A stretch of 64,000 nucleotides of DNA. Origin: Acestrorhynchus altus (Eukaryota; Chordata; Actinopteri; Characiformes; Acestrorhynchidae). The number at the start of each line of letters is the position of its first letter. The first letter of the stretch is position 1. Below the pieces are notes generated by a model that ran no database searches, had not been told where the DNA came from, and was given only the letters and a program-made list of their open reading frames with translations. Location of the stretch: positions 21,693,687 to 21,757,686 of the forward strand of contig CM067521.1 in the NCBI GenBank assembly GCA_034509495.1. Reading direction: 5' to 3'. Of this stretch, positions 43,790 to 56,189 are shown piece after piece. A program made the position numbers and the translations under genes.

Positions 43790-44090
43790 GAATAGATACT
43801 TGACAGTGGTCCAAATAAATAAATAAATAAATAAATAAATAAACCAACAACCCGAATGTCCTGTTTTATTTTTATCTGTGTTTATCATTATTTTGAAATT
43901 TGAACAGTGTGATCAAAGAAAGAGCACAAACAGCCTCTTCTTGTTTTCCTCTGTAATCCAAGTGATGTCATTAGCCCCGCCCCCTCTCCCTGATCAGTCA
44001 GAGTCTGCCTGCAGGTTGAGCATGTACATGTGGACAGAGAAGTGAACATGCACTGTAAGCTCCTTTGGCAGTTAAAATGGGATTTTCTTC
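43790..44090 (-). repeat. Dispersed repeat family A, copy 6 (reverse)
   Basis: ACAGTGGTCCAAATAAATAA, CCGAATGTCCTGTTTTATTT, GAACAGTGTGATCAAAGAAA, GATGTCATTAGCCCCGCCCC, CTGATCAGTCAGAGTCTGCC and TGAACATGCACTG, reverse family A order. A (AATA)n at 43813-43843 has expanded inside it. Confidence 0.75.
43813..43843. repeat. (AAAT)n microsatellite
   Basis: About seven tetranucleotide units inside a family A copy. Confidence 0.95.
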
Positions 44091-44319
44091 AGTTGTAAGC
44101 TGAGGTCTTCAGTTCCTCACTCAAATTCATCACACAATGATGCGACCATGGTCCTTCCTCAACATACTTCTATCTGATCTCCAATCTGATTGGCTGCGTC
44201 ATGTTCAAAACAGTAAAATACTTTATATTTGTTTCTACTGTCTGTTAAAGTGTTGTGATGTATCAGGTGCTGTCATAGTATTTGTTCTGTTGTTGTTGAT
44301 GAAGCATGGACTTGGTTCT

Positions 44320-44700
44320 GTGGTGGAAGTGGTTTTGCTGATGCTGCAACCAAGAAGTTCACAGCACATTTTTGGTCCTGTAAGTTGTAAGTTGGGGCCA
44401 CTTTGGATCACCTCAGTGGCTGCCCTTGACCCTGTCACCGGTGCACTAGTTGGCATTCCTTGGAGCACTTTTAGTTGTACTGACCACAGCATACCTGGAA
44501 CACCCTAAACTACCTGCCCCTTTGGAGATGTTCCAACCCAGCCTTCTAGCCATCACAAGTTCATTCTCTTAAATTGGCTCAGTTCTTATATTTGCCCAAT
44601 TTTCCTGCTTCCAACACATCAAATTTGAGAACTGACTATTCACTTGCTGTGTAGATCCCTTGATAGTGGTTTAATGTTATGGCTCATCAGTAAATTGTTT
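44320..44700. repeat. Dispersed repeat family C, copy 2
   Basis: GGGCCACTTTGGATCACCTC, CAATTTTCCTGCTTCCAAC, ACATCAAATTTGAGAACTGA and the terminus GTTTAATGTTATGGCTCATC. Open frames here are derived from the repeat. Confidence 0.6.
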
Positions 44701-45096
44701 TTTTATCAGCTCGATTTATTCTGATACTAATAAAACTGTCACTCCACTATTGGCCAACCAATATATCTGTCCAACCATTATCAGAGTACAGAATCACAAA
44801 AGCCTATATTACAATAATAATTTATTACCAGCATATTGTTCTGCCCTGTTTGCAGTTGTGCCATCAGGCTGCATGTCTGCATAGAGGTTGTACACTGTTG
44901 CTGCAGTAGCGCCGACTGTGTGCCGGTGGGTCTGACAACAATTAACCTCTGCCCTCCCTGAGCCTATAAGTCTAAACACAAGCGGATGCAAGGAGAGGGC
45001 TGAGTAGTCTCGGGTGGTTTGGGCTGTGGGTGTGTGTGATTACAGGGGAATAAAGAACCACAGATTTCAGAGGGTTTTCAGAGCCCTCCAGTAATT

Positions 45097-45139
45097 ACAC
45101 ACACACACATACACACACGCGCACACACAAACACACACC
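45097..45139. repeat. (CA)n microsatellite
   Basis: Imperfect CA run with AT, CG and AA interruptions. Confidence 0.95.
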
Positions 45140-45454
45140 AGGGGTGATTTGTTGAAGTGTAATTTCTGTGTTATTTGAAAACAAGTGTTGTTAAGCATTT
45201 GGGGAAAACGGCGGTTCATGAAATGCACATGTGCTTTGAACACTGTAGTTGCTACGATTCCCTCAATTCTTCTGCATGAAATTATTCCCAATTATTTCCA
45301 AGATATTCTTGGCTTGTCTTGCATACACAGCTTGTTTAAGGTGTATTTACAAGTTTACAGGGGGGATTTGGGAATTTTGGGTTCTTACCCAGTTCTATGA
45401 ATCCAATCACTTTTCAGCTTCATCCTTTTAATGGGTAGTTTGATGTTTACATCC

Positions 45455-45605
45455 AGGATTTGCTGTTTTTTATGGAATCCATTCGTCCCTCCACCTGGGC
45501 AATATTGCCAAAGCCACTGGTAGCAACACAATGCCAAAACATGTTTGATCCACCCCCATGCTTCACAGTTGGCAAGGTGAACTTTTCATGAAATGCAGAT
45601 AGATC
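45455..45605 (-). pseudogene. Tc1-like transposase fragment
   Basis: The minus-strand frame shows LPTVKHGGGSNMFWHCVATS followed by GFGNIAQVEG. This corresponds to the VKHGGGS.M.WG.....G block that lies between the first and second catalytic Asp in Tc1 transposases. Only about 50 residues remain. Confidence 0.75.
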
Positions 45606-45948
45606 TTTGCTGATGGTGGCCGGTGAGTTTTGTTGTGGTATATATAGAAATGTGCTCAATTGTGTCTTTGATTTAAAATAAAAGTGCTGCAAATTACAAA
45701 ATAAAAGTCCTGAGAAGGGATATGTACATAAATAACAAAACACACCCCAGAAAATAACAATGGCAAATAAAAATACATCAAATTACTAAGACATCCCACA
45801 AAATTGCCCTAGGGTTCTAAAGGGTAAGACCAGCACTATGAGTGTGTCTACTTCTCTAAACACAACATTGACATTGGATGGTATGCCTGATTTTGCAATT
45901 TCTTCCCAGTCTCATATTTTTCATGTACTTGACATAAACAACAGGCTT

Positions 45949-45978
45949 TGTGTGTGTGTGTGTGTGTGTGCATGTGTG
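45949..45978. repeat. (GT)n microsatellite
   Basis: Perfect GT run followed by CATGTGTG. Confidence 0.95.
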
Positions 45979-46439
45979 AACACATTGCATAAGAGGTTTG
46001 AATGATGTGCCTGTGTGATTGCAAGTGCATGTGCGGGCATGTGGATGTCCATGGATGGAAAGAATGGTGTAAGGAAAATAGAGAAGATCGAAAAAATACA
46101 TGCCTTAACTGTCACCTGCTGACAATGCAAACAACACTTGAGCAATCATTCAAGTGCTTCCCTCCTTACACCTGCCTTGAGACCTTCTCTCTGCATTAGT
46201 AAATGTTGGCACGGTTACTGGTACTACGTACTTTGGAATAAGTCAAGGCTGGGATAATGAAAAGCTGCTTGTAATTTCCAGGCAGCTTTAAAAAAGGAAG
46301 GCATCTTCGAGTAATATTTTACTCACAGACCTTGTGGCTGCGTGTTTCCCCATTTGACAGATCTCCTTTTTTCCCCCCCTTTCTTAAATCTGGGCTGAAA
46401 AAAAAGAAAAATCCACTTTCCCCAACTCCTGAAGCCTGG

Positions 46440-46760
46440 GAGGCTTCTATTTGGAGACTCGAAGGGAGAAGAAAGAGAGGGAAAAGTGAGGGAAGAGAGC
46501 GAGGGAGAGGGGGAATGATTGTTTGAGGGCCACTGGTGGTTTCATGTTTCTTCTCCTCTGCCCTGCAGCTCTCGATTCTTCTGCTTGCTCACCCACTCTT
46601 TCTCTCTCTCTCTCTCTTTTTTCCTTTCTTATTCTCTGTCTCCCTGATTCCCCCACCCCCCTTCAGTCAAGCCACACCACGCTCTCGTACAGGAAGGGAA
46701 GGAGGCAGAGAAGAAAGCACATCGCAAGGCAACCGGACACAGAGAAAGAGTTGCGACAAG
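46440..46760 (+). other. Candidate non-coding exon with purine/pyrimidine-rich flank (weak)
   Basis: A very long pyrimidine tract (46590-46664) ends in CAG at 46664-46666. A donor-like ACAAGGTAGGC has its GT at 46761. The implied 94-base exon (46667-46760) is open in all three frames, and none of the translations is recognised. Upstream (46469-46515) is GA-rich. It could be a 5' UTR exon or alternative first exon of the next + strand gene, or simply low-complexity sequence. Confidence 0.25.
46599..46617. repeat. (TC)n microsatellite
   Basis: TC run inside the pyrimidine tract. Confidence 0.85.
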
Positions 46761-47059
46761 GTAGGCGCTGTTTCTTTCACTCATCTCTTGGCGTCCGGGG
46801 GTAAGGGCCAAGGTTTTCCCATGTCCATTCCTGTACTTTTGTAAGAAAACCATCTATTATGTTCCTTATTTACTGAGAGATCTTGATCTTCTGCTCTCGA
46901 GTGCTTGTTGCCATCAGTTCACTGCAGGCAGCTGAAGCACATATCCTAGAGAATCAATGAACCTGTGAGTGTTTGAGGGTGGTTGTGTGGATCTGTACCA
47001 CAGGTTACATTGACTGTTGGAGAAGGGAAGACCATATTTTGCTGAAGAACTCAAACAAG

Positions 47060-47650
47060 CAGGGTGGCTCTTCTGTGGCATCACCTTGAAGGACCCTTTT
47101 TAGCACTTTTAATTATAGTGTCCCTAAACTGTATCCAGTTGCATCCAGATTCGTGCTCTTCAAAGAAGAACCACTTTTGCTTCTCCAAACAACCCTTTCC
47201 GTGGAGTTCTTTAGAAGCACCCAGTTGTTCTTCATGTTTTTTTGCCCAAACAACCTTTCATTACAGTGCTTCCAGTGTGGCTCTTCCAATGAACTTTCAC
47301 TGAAAGGTGAATTGAGTCACCGGATGCAAAGCTGGATGCAAAAGTTGCATCCATTTATAGGTTTGTGCTCTTCAAAGAAGCACCACTTTCAGTTCTCTAA
47401 TGACTGCAGAATTGGCTGTTTCTCTAAGAAAGATAAAGAAGAACCACTTTTTATAGCCTGAACCTTTTACTTCTGTGTTTTCAGTCTGGTTCTTCCATGG
47501 AGCTTTCAGGTACCGGGGGATCTTTTGTGGCATCACCTCAAATGACCCTTTTTGGTGTTGTTAGTTTAAAGCACTCTGCAGTAAGCACATCCAATTATAT
47601 GCATGTGCTTCAAAGAGGAAACAACCAAAAGTGATTTTTCTGTGAAGAAC
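47060..47650. repeat. Repeat family D, copy 2, tandem units of about 210-240 bp
   Basis: GTGCTCTTCAAAGAAG with AACCACTTTTGCTTCTC occurs at about 47152. Close variants follow at 47365 and 47604 (GTGCTTCAAAGAGGAAACAA). CTGTGGCATCACCTTGAAGG at about 47073 recurs as TTGTGGCATCACCTCAAATG at 47525. The cDNA-like open frames here are repeat-derived. Confidence 0.65.
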
Positions 47651-47939
47651 ATTTCCATTGAGTGACTTCAGCTGTGTTTGAGGAAGCAGTAAATGAAAGA
47701 TTTACAATTTAACTCCACAGTTTAATTGTGAGATCTGGATCCTCTAGAACAGAGGTTTTCCAGTCCTGGGAACCCCAATGCTTGCACAATTGTAAATATG
47801 TTTTTGAACATTATTAAATGTTCAACGTGGACAGGGATCTTGACTAAATTCCAATGAACTGATTCCTTTCACTGTTAACGCAGATACCCAAGATAAGTTT
47901 GATCACATGAAAGCATGAAGAAAAACAGTCAAACCCTTG

Positions 47940-48185
47940 AAACATGAGGAGGAGATGTGTCCACTCACTATTTGACACTCCTATTTAGTTGTCCCACCTT
48001 GTAGATGTAAAGTCAGAGACAGAAGCTCATCTGTTTCTGCGCAGTTTGTGTTGGTCATCCTCTAGTCCTTCATCAGTGCTCACAGGACGCTGCCCACAGG
48101 ATGCTGTCGGCTAGATATTTCTGGTTGGTTGGCTATTCAGACCAGCAGTGACAGTGAGGGGTTTAAACAGTGAGACAGGCTCCTG
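47940..48185. repeat. Palindromic repeat family P, copy 3 (loop part)
   Basis: GTGTCCACTCACTATTTGAC, AGAAGCTCATCTGTTTCTGC, TTCATCAGTGCTCACAGGAC, GGCTAGATATTTCTGG and GTGACAGTGAGGGGTTTAAA. These match the central part of family P. Confidence 0.75.
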
Positions 48186-48764
48186 ATCCTGCTTGTCAGG
48201 TAATTATCAAGCCCTTCATGAGCTGGATTAGGTTTGCTGAGCTTAAGTTTAGGGGGTCCCTAACAGTAGATTTGAGAACCACAGTTCAAGAAGATCTAAA
48301 GAAAGAAAATATCTAAATTAAATTTCATGTTCTACCTCCTGGAATGACTGAGGTGTCTGTAAACAAGTTTGAAATTGGATGCTAATGGTTAAATCACACA
48401 CCACAATGCAGTAATACAAGAAGCACTCCACTGGACATGCGGGCTGGACTGCTGTAACGGCAGAATTAGACACCTGCGGGTCTTCAGTCCTGGTGTACTC
48501 CTGCCCTGTAAGTTTTAGTAAATTAAAACATCTTAATGTGTTTATGGTTTAAATTATATGTCCACTTGCAACGTTCCAGTTTTCTATTTACTTCGTTGTT
48601 TCATGTCACCTCACATGGAAATCTTCGTCTTTGTGTGCATTGTATTTAGACAGTCCAGTGAGGGTATTTTGGTCTACACTACAAAGGTCAATGATTTCTG
48701 TTTTTGAGAGTTACAGAATTAAAAAAATTGATTTTTATATATTTCTAAAGAAAGTCCAACCAGT

Positions 48765-49015
48765 CTAGCCAAAGTTTAACCAAAGCTCTGTTAGTGTATC
48801 CAAAGCTCTAGTGGTCTATCGGAAACTCTTCTAGTCTATGAAAAGTTCTGGAAATCTAACCAAAGCTTGTGTAGTCTATCCAAAGTCCTAGAAGTCTAAC
48901 CAGAGCTCTTGTAGTCTTACCAAACCTCTGAGAGTCTAACCAAATTCCTTGATGTCTAACCAAGGCTCTGGTAGTCTAACCCAAAGTCCTGGAGATCTAA
49001 CTAAGGCTGAGCAAG
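48765..49015. repeat. Minisatellite, about ten units of 24-25 bp
   Basis: Repeats GTCTAACCAAAGCTCTGGTA with substitutions from about 48768 to 49010, closing with AGATCTAACTAAGGCTGAGC. The units vary in both halves, so the array is old. Confidence 0.9.
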
Positions 49016-50030
49016 GCTCATATCTACATCCCAACTGTCTATAAATTTGGTATAGAGGTTGTTTAACTGTTGGTTCATCACTTCAACAAACCTTTTTTTT
49101 AATTTCTAAAATAAAAATCCTTTATTTTTGGGGCACACGTTGTAACCACTGTTCTATGCAGTATCTTGATGGAACCATGCAGCCAGTCATCTACATGGCT
49201 ATCAACAGATATTGTCTGACATCATACAGCTTGCCAGGTGTGCTTGAGCACAAACCCAGATGACAATACCTACTTGCCAACAGACTCTACAATTATGGAC
49301 ATTCATCGTCCATTCCTGGACAGTGTCTCATTTCTTCCACCTGCTTTCCAGGTTGTAAAGTTCCATGTTTAGGTGTTTTTCGCCTCACTTTGAGCATTCC
49401 TGACCGTGTTTTCATCCGAGGCAGGAATTCAGGCTCTGTTTGTGTTCAAAAACATATTTAGACACTGGAAGTTCCATGTAATTCCTAAACACCAAGCTCA
49501 TCCTAGTTGTGTGGTTTGTAACATGTAATTAGCATAAGCCAGTGCAGTGCTGTAGAATTTAAATGGGCATCTAAAGGCTCATAAGCTTAATTTTACAGCA
49601 TGTGGTCTTGGTGTGAATTTCAGACTTGCTGATTTCTGTTATATTTAGTTTGTAGGGGAAACACGAGGATGATCATTTGTGATGGGCAGGTGGCCATCAA
49701 CCACTGAGAGAGACAGAAGGAGAGTGAGAGAGGGTGTGAGCAGATTAGCGAGATGCCACAAATCGGAGACTTCCACATTTATTACCCCAAACAAACCTAC
49801 CGTTGCTATATAAGCAGCATGTTGGTTAGAAAGACAAGTTAAACCACACGCATTACAGTATTTGTGATGCCATAATGCCTAATCCTCATATAGCCGCATT
49901 CAAACCCTAAACCAATAGAATTCAAGTGATATTTGATCCTATTGCTCATAGGCCTTGGCTTCATTGAATGTTAAGAGATTGGAGTTACATTTTTAAGCAA
50001 GGGTTGAAGGGGCTGTAGTGACTCCTACAT
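49016..50030. other. Intergenic stretch, nothing recognised
   Basis: No exon or local repeat family recognised. Confidence 0.4.
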
Positions 50031-50044
50031 ATAAGATCATATAT

Positions 50045-50135
50045 CCTCTAAACTGCTACTGTTGGGCTCCTGGGCCAAGGCCCTTAAATCTCAGTATCAG
50101 GGGTGCCATAGCATGGAATACATGACCAGAACTTT
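50045..50135 (+). repeat. SINE-like fragment
   Basis: ACTGTTGGGCTCCTGGGCCA followed by AGGCCCTTAAATCTCAG is the typical 'gagcaaggccctta' middle of fish tRNA-SINEs. There is no promoter part. Confidence 0.45.
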
Positions 50136-51380
50136 TTCTTTACTGTACAAATCTAATGACAATCACTGTAACTTACAAGAACTGGGCTCCACTTACAGTC
50201 ATAAACAGGTAACTAAAATCAAAAGCTAAAATTCAGACAGATCCTGAAATCCAGTTGGCTTTGACCAAATCTGACATAAAGGTGGGCACAAATCGCATAG
50301 TGCAGGGCTGGATAAAAGTTTGCTTGGTTAGTCTTGTTTGCCAAGTAGTCTATTTGAGGTTATGTGACTTACTACAGTTTGAGACAAGTGTGTGATTGGT
50401 TAGACATGCAAAGCTTTTATTACTTTTTAACTGTAGCCTTGTAGCACCACTGCAAAATCTTGAAGCTGCCAAACAAATCTCAGCTGATTTGGGAAGGCAA
50501 AGGGCCGAATAGATGGTCTTGACACAGGCCAATCTGTGAATATGGCTAGACCCCCTGAAGAGTGACTGGCGAGGGGTGAATAGCCACAGCTCTAGCCGGA
50601 TGACCCGACTTGGCGCTGGCCCTCAGGTTGGGCGAGGTAGACCCAGAGCTTGGCAACGATGGAGGCTTTAAAGAGCGAAGAATACTCTGTTTGTCCTCCG
50701 TGACTGAGGGGCTTTTTAATGTGTGTGGTAGAGCCCCGTCATATGGACCCTCCTCCTCAAAAAGACTTTGTCTAAAAGCGTAATTTATACGCTCTCCTGT
50801 GGATGCTTGTGCTGTTACTTCTGCATTGCCTGGGCCTCTATATTTTACACAGAGATAGAATGAGATCTCAACTCACTCTCTTGACTTGAGGACACTTTCT
50901 GTCTTTTGAGCTGAGTCAGTTTCTGCATTGCACCAAAACAACACCTAATTAGCCTCCTCATGGCCTTTATTATGGCTTTCCTAGAGGATTAGGAGCTGTT
51001 AATTAAACTCTGGAGTCAAAGTGGAGGCAGAAGATGTGTAGATTATTTACACCACATAAGGGGGTATAATTAGTGCATTTAAAGGGTGCTTAGAAGAAGT
51101 GTCTCAAAGTTAAACAAGCATGAGTATGAAGGAAGGACAAAACCGATGCCAACTATGATGTTGAATTTTAGTTGAGAATAGTGAATGTATTGATATCTAA
51201 TCCCTACATATGTTGAAATGTATTCCCCTTTGCATCAAAAACCAATACTGTGTTGACATCAAGCTCCAATGTTAGACACCTTTTGAATTTTGGTTTCTTA
51301 ACACCATCGCTTAAGACCAACAACCTTTACGACCTGTTTATACCTCACTTTAACAGAGTTTTTGATTGGATCATGTTAAC
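50136..51380. other. Intergenic stretch, nothing recognised
   Basis: 50500-51070 is repeat-poor and could hold conserved non-coding sequence; not testable here. Confidence 0.35.
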
Positions 51381-51384
51381 ATTT

Positions 51385-51475
51385 CCAAAGCCAGGTGTGA
51401 ACATCTCCAAAACTCATTACGATTGGATCACTCAAACCACATTTGAAGGTGGTCAGAGACGGATCCCATCCATAT
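51385..51475. repeat. Dispersed repeat family F, copy 2 (partial)
   Basis: GCCAGGTGTGAACATC, then GATTGGATCACTCAAACCAC and GGTGGTCAGAGACGGATC. Shared with 15265-15590. Confidence 0.55.
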
Positions 51476-52600
51476 TTAACACGTTTAATGCATTTTCTGC
51501 TAAAAAAATTCAACAGGCAAGTAAAAATAAGTTGATAAGAGAACCGTCTTTTGTTCCCACAGTACAAAATACCCACCCCACACTCTAAACTATTTAGAAA
51601 CATGTATGTACCTGTATATCAGAAACATGTTTGATAAGACTTTAATGACATTTTAATGACAAGTAAAAATAGAATCCAGTCAAAGCATGTCTATGTATTA
51701 CCGCCATACAAAATGCATGTTAATGCTAGATGAAAAAGGCCCTTAAAAATCTGATTTGTTACATTAACTGGTAGCTTTTAACACCTAAAGAAATACATAG
51801 CTAGCATTTTGATTTTAAATGTACATATCTCTTTGATTGGAAATCACATAAATGTCTTAAAAACAACAACATTGTGTTGAAATTAATCTCCAAAATAAGA
51901 AAGATTGTGACTTAAAACCCAATTCTAACAAATCTAACAATTTAAAATTTCATGCTGTGTGAATGTTAGCATTATGATGTTTAGCAGATGTTTGTTTTGG
52001 TTACAGTACAATTAAATATTCTTATTTTACCTTAATATCTCCACCTCTTGAACATGTATTTGAAGATGAACAACATCAGCTGTGGTCACTATTGTACATC
52101 AAACTAATGTTGGCATTAGATGTTGGGCTGACATTGAATTGTGGTCATCTACCTTCACAACCTACACTCAACCATTTAATGAAGGGAGGTCCGCGAAGTT
52201 GGCATCAGGGTTGATACAGAATTTGTTTTAAATAAATAGATTTTTCAGATATAGTACTGATCCTTAGTTTTGTTATAGCACACCAGTCTCTGGAGTCATC
52301 TGGAGCTTTTCAGAAGGTAACAGAACAGGAACTATTTTACAGTGGGGCACAAAATATCAATATAATATCTGTGATTCTTTTGATTTGACTTTTCTCTTTT
52401 TTTGTTTGCAAAACATCCCTTCATAACCCAGCAATTAACAGATTGTTTACAACCAAGAAGTCATAGAAAACCAAAGCACACCAGTGATTTGACTGCACTT
52501 TTAGGAAACCGGGAGCTAAATGGTCAAATTCAGTTATAAGACACTAAACACACTACAAAGTGTAAAATGTTCATTTAAAAGAAGCTACCAAACAACATAC
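51476..52600. other. AT-rich intergenic stretch, nothing recognised
   Basis: No exon or repeat family recognised. Confidence 0.4.
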
Positions 52601-52604
52601 ATAA

Positions 52605-52830
52605 GTCTAGGATGGGGTCACCAACCTTTCTACTGGAGAGCTTCCTTCCTGCAGACTTTAGATTCAACCCTAATCCACCCACCTGATCCAACTAATCACT
52701 GCCTTCAGACGGTCCTGATTGGCTGAATGGGGGTGTGTTGGATTTGGGCTGGAGTTGAAACCTGCAGGAAGGTATCTCTCCAGGAGCTCTCCAGACTTCC
52801 CCAGTCTAGAAGGTCTCATCCTGAATATAA
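52605..52830. repeat. Dispersed repeat family G, copy 2
   Basis: CTTCCTGCAGACTTTAGATT, CACCTGATCCAACTAATCAC, TGCCTTCAGACGGTCCTG and ATTGGCTGAATG. The reverse complement of this order is at 7885-7990. Confidence 0.65.
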
Positions 52831-54065
52831 TATAAAGTGATTTTACTTAAGTGTTAATTTACAACTCAAGTTGTGGAGCAGTATATTATATTATTACAAA
52901 CACAAAGATCGGATTGGCCAACATTCAGCAATATGATACTCTGGAGAGGGAGATCCCTAATAACATCTATGGATATTGGTGGGATGCTGGAGGTTCACTG
53001 CACCCACTGCCATCTGACATTGTCTCAATTAGAGCAGCGTACCGCCTGTTTATTGGCCATAGCTCAGTTCCAACTCTCCCCCACCCAGAGAAAATGACAG
53101 AGTTCAGGTTTCTAGTCTGGTTTCCCTCCCCCGATCCAGACCCCTCACCTGATCTGAACGTCACCAGGATAGCTAATAAGAGAGGGAGAGCAAAGCAGTG
53201 GGCGTGTGGAGGGGGAGAATGAGCTGTCTAAGAGAAAGACTAGATCTGTCTGATTGGTCTTCCGTGATGTGACTGCTTTGCTTCAAAGACGCTTCAGCTT
53301 CAACTCAATGACTGTCGCCCTCTTTAGCCTCGCTGTGCAACCCTTTGGTGATTTTGGCAAGTGTCCAATGGAGGGATCCGCTACACAGAGCCTTTGAGTT
53401 TGTGCTGGTACAGCTCCACAACTTAGAATAGTTTTATTTGGCAGGAAGGAGTTTTGCTCCGAACCTGAAGCCAGATGACCGATTCAGTGTTTGGGTATAG
53501 CCGGCCTAAATGCTGAGTGTGTTACGAGAAATCCCAGGCCGGCAAAAGAGGCTTTAGACTGACCCATGACCTGTGGTATCATTTTTAATCTTCAAATTAA
53601 AGCCCTGATATGCATCATTGCTGAAACCTTTCCATTGTGATTTTAAGTAAAAAGCATCCATTGAATGTCAATTATTATTTAGGATTGATGTTCTGGTGCT
53701 GGTCAACTGCATGCAGCAGATATGGCTGGTAGAGATTAAAGGGACCTAAAGTTGGAACTGAATATGTGACTTGTCATGTTATGTAATGCTCTGTAGAACA
53801 GCATTGCACTGAATGCCTCACATCACATGCTTTTGACAGAATTTAAGCTAATAGAGATGATTTATTTGGTTCCTACCTTTGAAGGTGACATGCCCCCTTT
53901 CAGAGAGAAGAAAACCAGAAAAGAACACCGATAATGGATGTTTTAATTTTGTATGAAATATTCCCTTTAAAGGGGCCATAGAATTGAATGTACTTCTACA
54001 GTACAAGTTGTTATTTGATGTATTTATGTGGTTTATTGACGGAATAAAACAGTAGTTATATAGTA
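52831..54065. other. Intergenic stretch with an unrecognised open frame
   Basis: A 123-codon open frame (52851-53222, +) resembles no protein I know and lacks splice or initiation support. The remainder shows nothing. Confidence 0.35.
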
Positions 54066-54069
54066 GTGT

Positions 54070-54245
54070 AGTGGCCTGTTAGATGAGACCTGTAGCCCCT
54101 GTGCAAACACTGTACTAGAGATGCTGGACAAGGCTTGTAGCCTACATGCTAGTGCCACGGTAGTGATGTTGGACGAGGCCTGTAGTTGGTGTATTAACAG
54201 TGGATGCAGTATTGGACAAGGCCTATAACAGGTATGCTGGAGACC
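54070..54245. repeat. Short minisatellite, 3-4 units of about 45-60 bp
   Basis: The phrase GATG(C/T)TGGACAAGGC(T)TGTAG recurs at about 54120, 54167 and 54212 with strong divergence. A related GATGAGACCTGTAG precedes at about 54082. Confidence 0.7.
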
Positions 54246-54249
54246 TGTG

Positions 54250-55390
54250 ATGCAGGACCCCAATGGAGCAGGCTTGGCCAAAAGACTGCTGGTGTTGCTC
54301 TTCAATACTGCAAAAAAACAGGAATTGTACCTCAGTCTTACTGCATTGTGATGCTGTCCTCTCATTGGGTCCTCTCATTTTAGTTCGGTTAGCTTTCAAC
54401 CTCACCCCCATGAGCATTCCTGGGTTCGGCTTTCTCAGGTATTCCACTGCTTCGGTTTACTGCTTCACCAGCTTTTGCCGAGCTTTCTCTAGTGGGATTT
54501 ATGTCAGTTTTGGGGGTGAAATGAAAATAAAAAAAACCATAAAAATGTATTATATTTCAAATAAATTCTAATATTTGTATGTAAATATATATAGTGTAAT
54601 ATAGTGTAACCCATGTCAGTGTGTAAACACGACTTCATTGCGAAGTTGGAGGACTGTCAGCTTGTCTGGACGTGCTGAAAACACATATGCTGTTTTGCCT
54701 CGGGTATGAGGAGGTTCAGAGCTCTGACTAAATACCTGTCTGATGAGGCATCCCACAGACAGAATAACACCTTTGTCTCAATATGGCGGATGTCATCAGG
54801 TGAGCGGGCGGGTGTTGACACGCAGCTTAAAACACACACACCACACAGGCAACAAACCACTAATGTGTGCACACCAACACACAGACAGGCCATAGGCACA
54901 CAAAAACACCACCACAAAACCCATACACTGTCGTCGAGCGCCCACCTCGAACTTCCGGCCTAGATTACGGTGTTCCCAGCCAGGCTGCTGACAGTAGATG
55001 TCTGTGTCAATATTCACTACATTTCCTAAGAAATGGCCACAGGGTGTCAATGTAATTCTCCTCGGGAGTTACAGTGGCTTTTTTTGGGGGGGTGCGAGAA
55101 CTTTGCTGACTGTGTGTAAGCATCATTACTCCGTATTGCAGCTTGATTAAACATTGAGCACACTTTCATGAATCCAGTGAAATCCGTGATTTAGGAGGGA
55201 TGGTTTGGAGCTGATCCTAAACGCATCATTATGGAGCAGTGCACTGTGTAGGATAGACACTGAACTTGGATAATGTCTTGCATAATGTTGTAACAAACTA
55301 ATATACCTTCCTCACAGCTCTGTTGCTAAGTAACCTGAGTAGGTGAACTACTTTTTACAGTTGCCCACTTCATTTCTATAGCTGCGACCT
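54250..55390. other. Intergenic stretch, nothing recognised
   Basis: No exon recognised. CA-rich text at 54830-54930. Confidence 0.4.
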
Positions 55391-55394
55391 TATA

Positions 55395-55500
55395 AACTAC
55401 ATGGACAAAAGTATTAAGACACCTCATCATTTACTGCTTTCTTCTGAAATCAAGCGGTTTTTCCCTTTTGGGCTCCAGTCTAATTTTGAGGGATGTTTTC
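55395..55500 (-). repeat. Dispersed repeat family H, copy 5, first part (split)
   Basis: Starts with CATGGACAAAAGTATTAAGA and CACCTCATCATTTACTGC, then TCTTCTGAAATCAAG. This is the reverse terminus of family H. It resumes at about 56190 after an inserted family A copy. Confidence 0.7.
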
Positions 55501-55589
55501 ATAGATATACTTATATTATATTTATAGGAGACTGTCACCCATGCCACATATTGTTTTTTAGGAGAGTGTAGGCTCCATCAATTTTTCAT

Positions 55590-56110
55590 TTGATGTAAAA
55601 TATTAAGATAAATTAGATATTTGACTGTTTTTCATCAACAATTGAAATTGATTGTTTTTGGGCTGAAAATCCAAGAATTTTGATGGGTTGTTTGTAATGA
55701 TCATATTGACAAGGATATTTATTATAATAGCTGCTCCGTGACATCAATTGTGAAGAGCGCTATACAAATACATTTTATTTGATTTCATAATTTATTCAAT
55801 ACTTGTCCATATAAAATAATGAAAAGACAACCTGAATGCCCTTTACTATTTTTGTTATTTATGTATGAATCAGTAAAATTTTATTCTGGACTTTTATACT
55901 ATAATTTGAACACTGTGTGATCAATGAAAGTGTGCAAACAGCCCCTCCCTTCTCAATTTCATCTATAATCTCATATCTTTATCTGTGATGTCATAAACCC
56001 CTCCCCCTCCCACTGATCAGTCAGGGTCTGCATGCATGTGGACAGGAAAGTGAACACGCACTGGATGTTCCTTTGTGTTTAGCATTTAATCTGGGATTTA
56101 ATTCGTTTGG
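55590..56110 (-). repeat. Dispersed repeat family A, copy 7 (reverse), inserted in family H
   Basis: TTTGGGCTGAAAATCCAAGA, TGACAAGGATATTTATTATA, AATTTGAACACTGTGTGATC, TCAATTTCATCTATAATCTC, ACTGATCAGTCAGGGTCTGC and TTAATCTGGGATTTAATTCG. Confidence 0.75.
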
Positions 56111-56189
56111 AACAAGTGAATTTGTTGTTTTCAGAACTTGCTCATTCAGAACTTGCATTTTTAAGTTTACTTTAATTAAACTTTAATCC

